Notes under the pieces: generated by a model
Databases searched by the model: none
What the model was told of the DNA's origin: nothing
What the model saw: only the letters and a program-made list of their open reading frames with translations
Shown here: positions 6,117 through 6,198 of the stretch, in pieces
Position numbering within the stretch: position 1 is the first letter of the stretch
Layout: the number at the start of each line of letters is the position of its first letter
DNA from: an uncultured Clostridia bacterium
GTDB taxonomy: Bacteria; Bacillota; Clostridia; Christensenellales; Borkfalkiaceae
Direction of reading: 5' to 3'
DNA: 6,198 nt
Assembly (NCBI GenBank): GCA_947176485.1
Contig: CAMWQS010000086.1
Span: 1 to 6,198 of the forward strand
Translations under genes and position numbers: made by a program

Positions 6117-6198
6117 TTTTTCTTGCTTACCTTAATCTCTTCGGCAGCCGCAATCTGTTCCTGCTTTTTCTTTTCGGTTCTGCCGCCCCAGATATACG
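6113..6198 (-). CDS. C-terminal end of an unidentified protein (partial, cut by window edge)
   Basis: Reading back from the TGA at 6115-6113, an open frame runs to the right edge and gives 27 complete residues, starting YIWGGRTEKKKQEQ and ending in KVSKKK. The stop overlaps the rsmD ATG by 4 bp. The other two minus-strand frames close with stops just upstream, at no meaningful spacing. The tail is rich in Lys, Glu, Gln and Ala, as in flexible protein ends. Genes such as recG often precede rsmD in Bacillota, but this tail does not let me recognise the family, so no function is given. The coupling suggests it is the upstream member of the same operon. Confidence 0.6.
   Translation of the reverse strand, partial: YIWGGRTEKKKQEQIAAAEEIKVSKKK

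Overview
The window looks like an ordinary chromosomal segment of a Gram-positive, Clostridia-like member of the Bacillota, probably an uncultured lineage. Three things point there: the gene neighbourhood (rsmD, coaD, a YlbJ-family membrane protein and a YlbK-type patatin, which are ylbH-ylbI-ylbJ-ylbK in Bacillus subtilis); GGAG-type ribosome binding sites in front of most genes; and the clostridial flavour of the DAHP synthase. Coding density is very high. No tRNA, rRNA, CRISPR array, insertion sequence or phage gene is visible.

Layout from the right edge, reading the minus strand. The last 27 codons of an unidentified gene (6198-6113) overlap rsmD by 4 bp (ATGA). rsmD (16S rRNA G966 methyltransferase) is followed 2 bp later by coaD (phosphopantetheine adenylyltransferase, GTG start). 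coaD overlaps aroF (DAHP synthase) by 8 bp, and pheA (prephenate dehydratase) starts 2 bp after aroF ends. These genes look like one translationally coupled operon whose promoter lies beyond the right edge. pheA then meets a plus-strand ylbJ-like membrane gene tail to tail, with 28 bp between them. An 85-bp divergent intergenic region separates ylbJ from a second minus-strand pair, a ylbK-type patatin and rarA, which overlap by 4 bp. A Rho-independent terminator follows rarA, and then comes a G-free, low-complexity tail at the left edge.

Functionally, the right-hand operon joins ribosome maturation and coenzyme A synthesis to the first step of the shikimate pathway and the phenylalanine branch. 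The left-hand pair joins a probable lipid hydrolase to a replication-fork maintenance ATPase. The YlbJ-like gene belongs to a family known from endospore formers, so it hints at, but does not prove, sporulation ancestry.

No new biological system is evident. The points most worth a second look are: an Arg-to-Asp change in the catalytic TRF motif of PheA, with a Glu-to-Gln change in its ACT-domain ESRP motif; the aroF-pheA pair sitting inside the ylbHIJK neighbourhood; the lack of a ribosome binding site on the ylbJ-like gene; and the unusual G-free tail after the rarA terminator.
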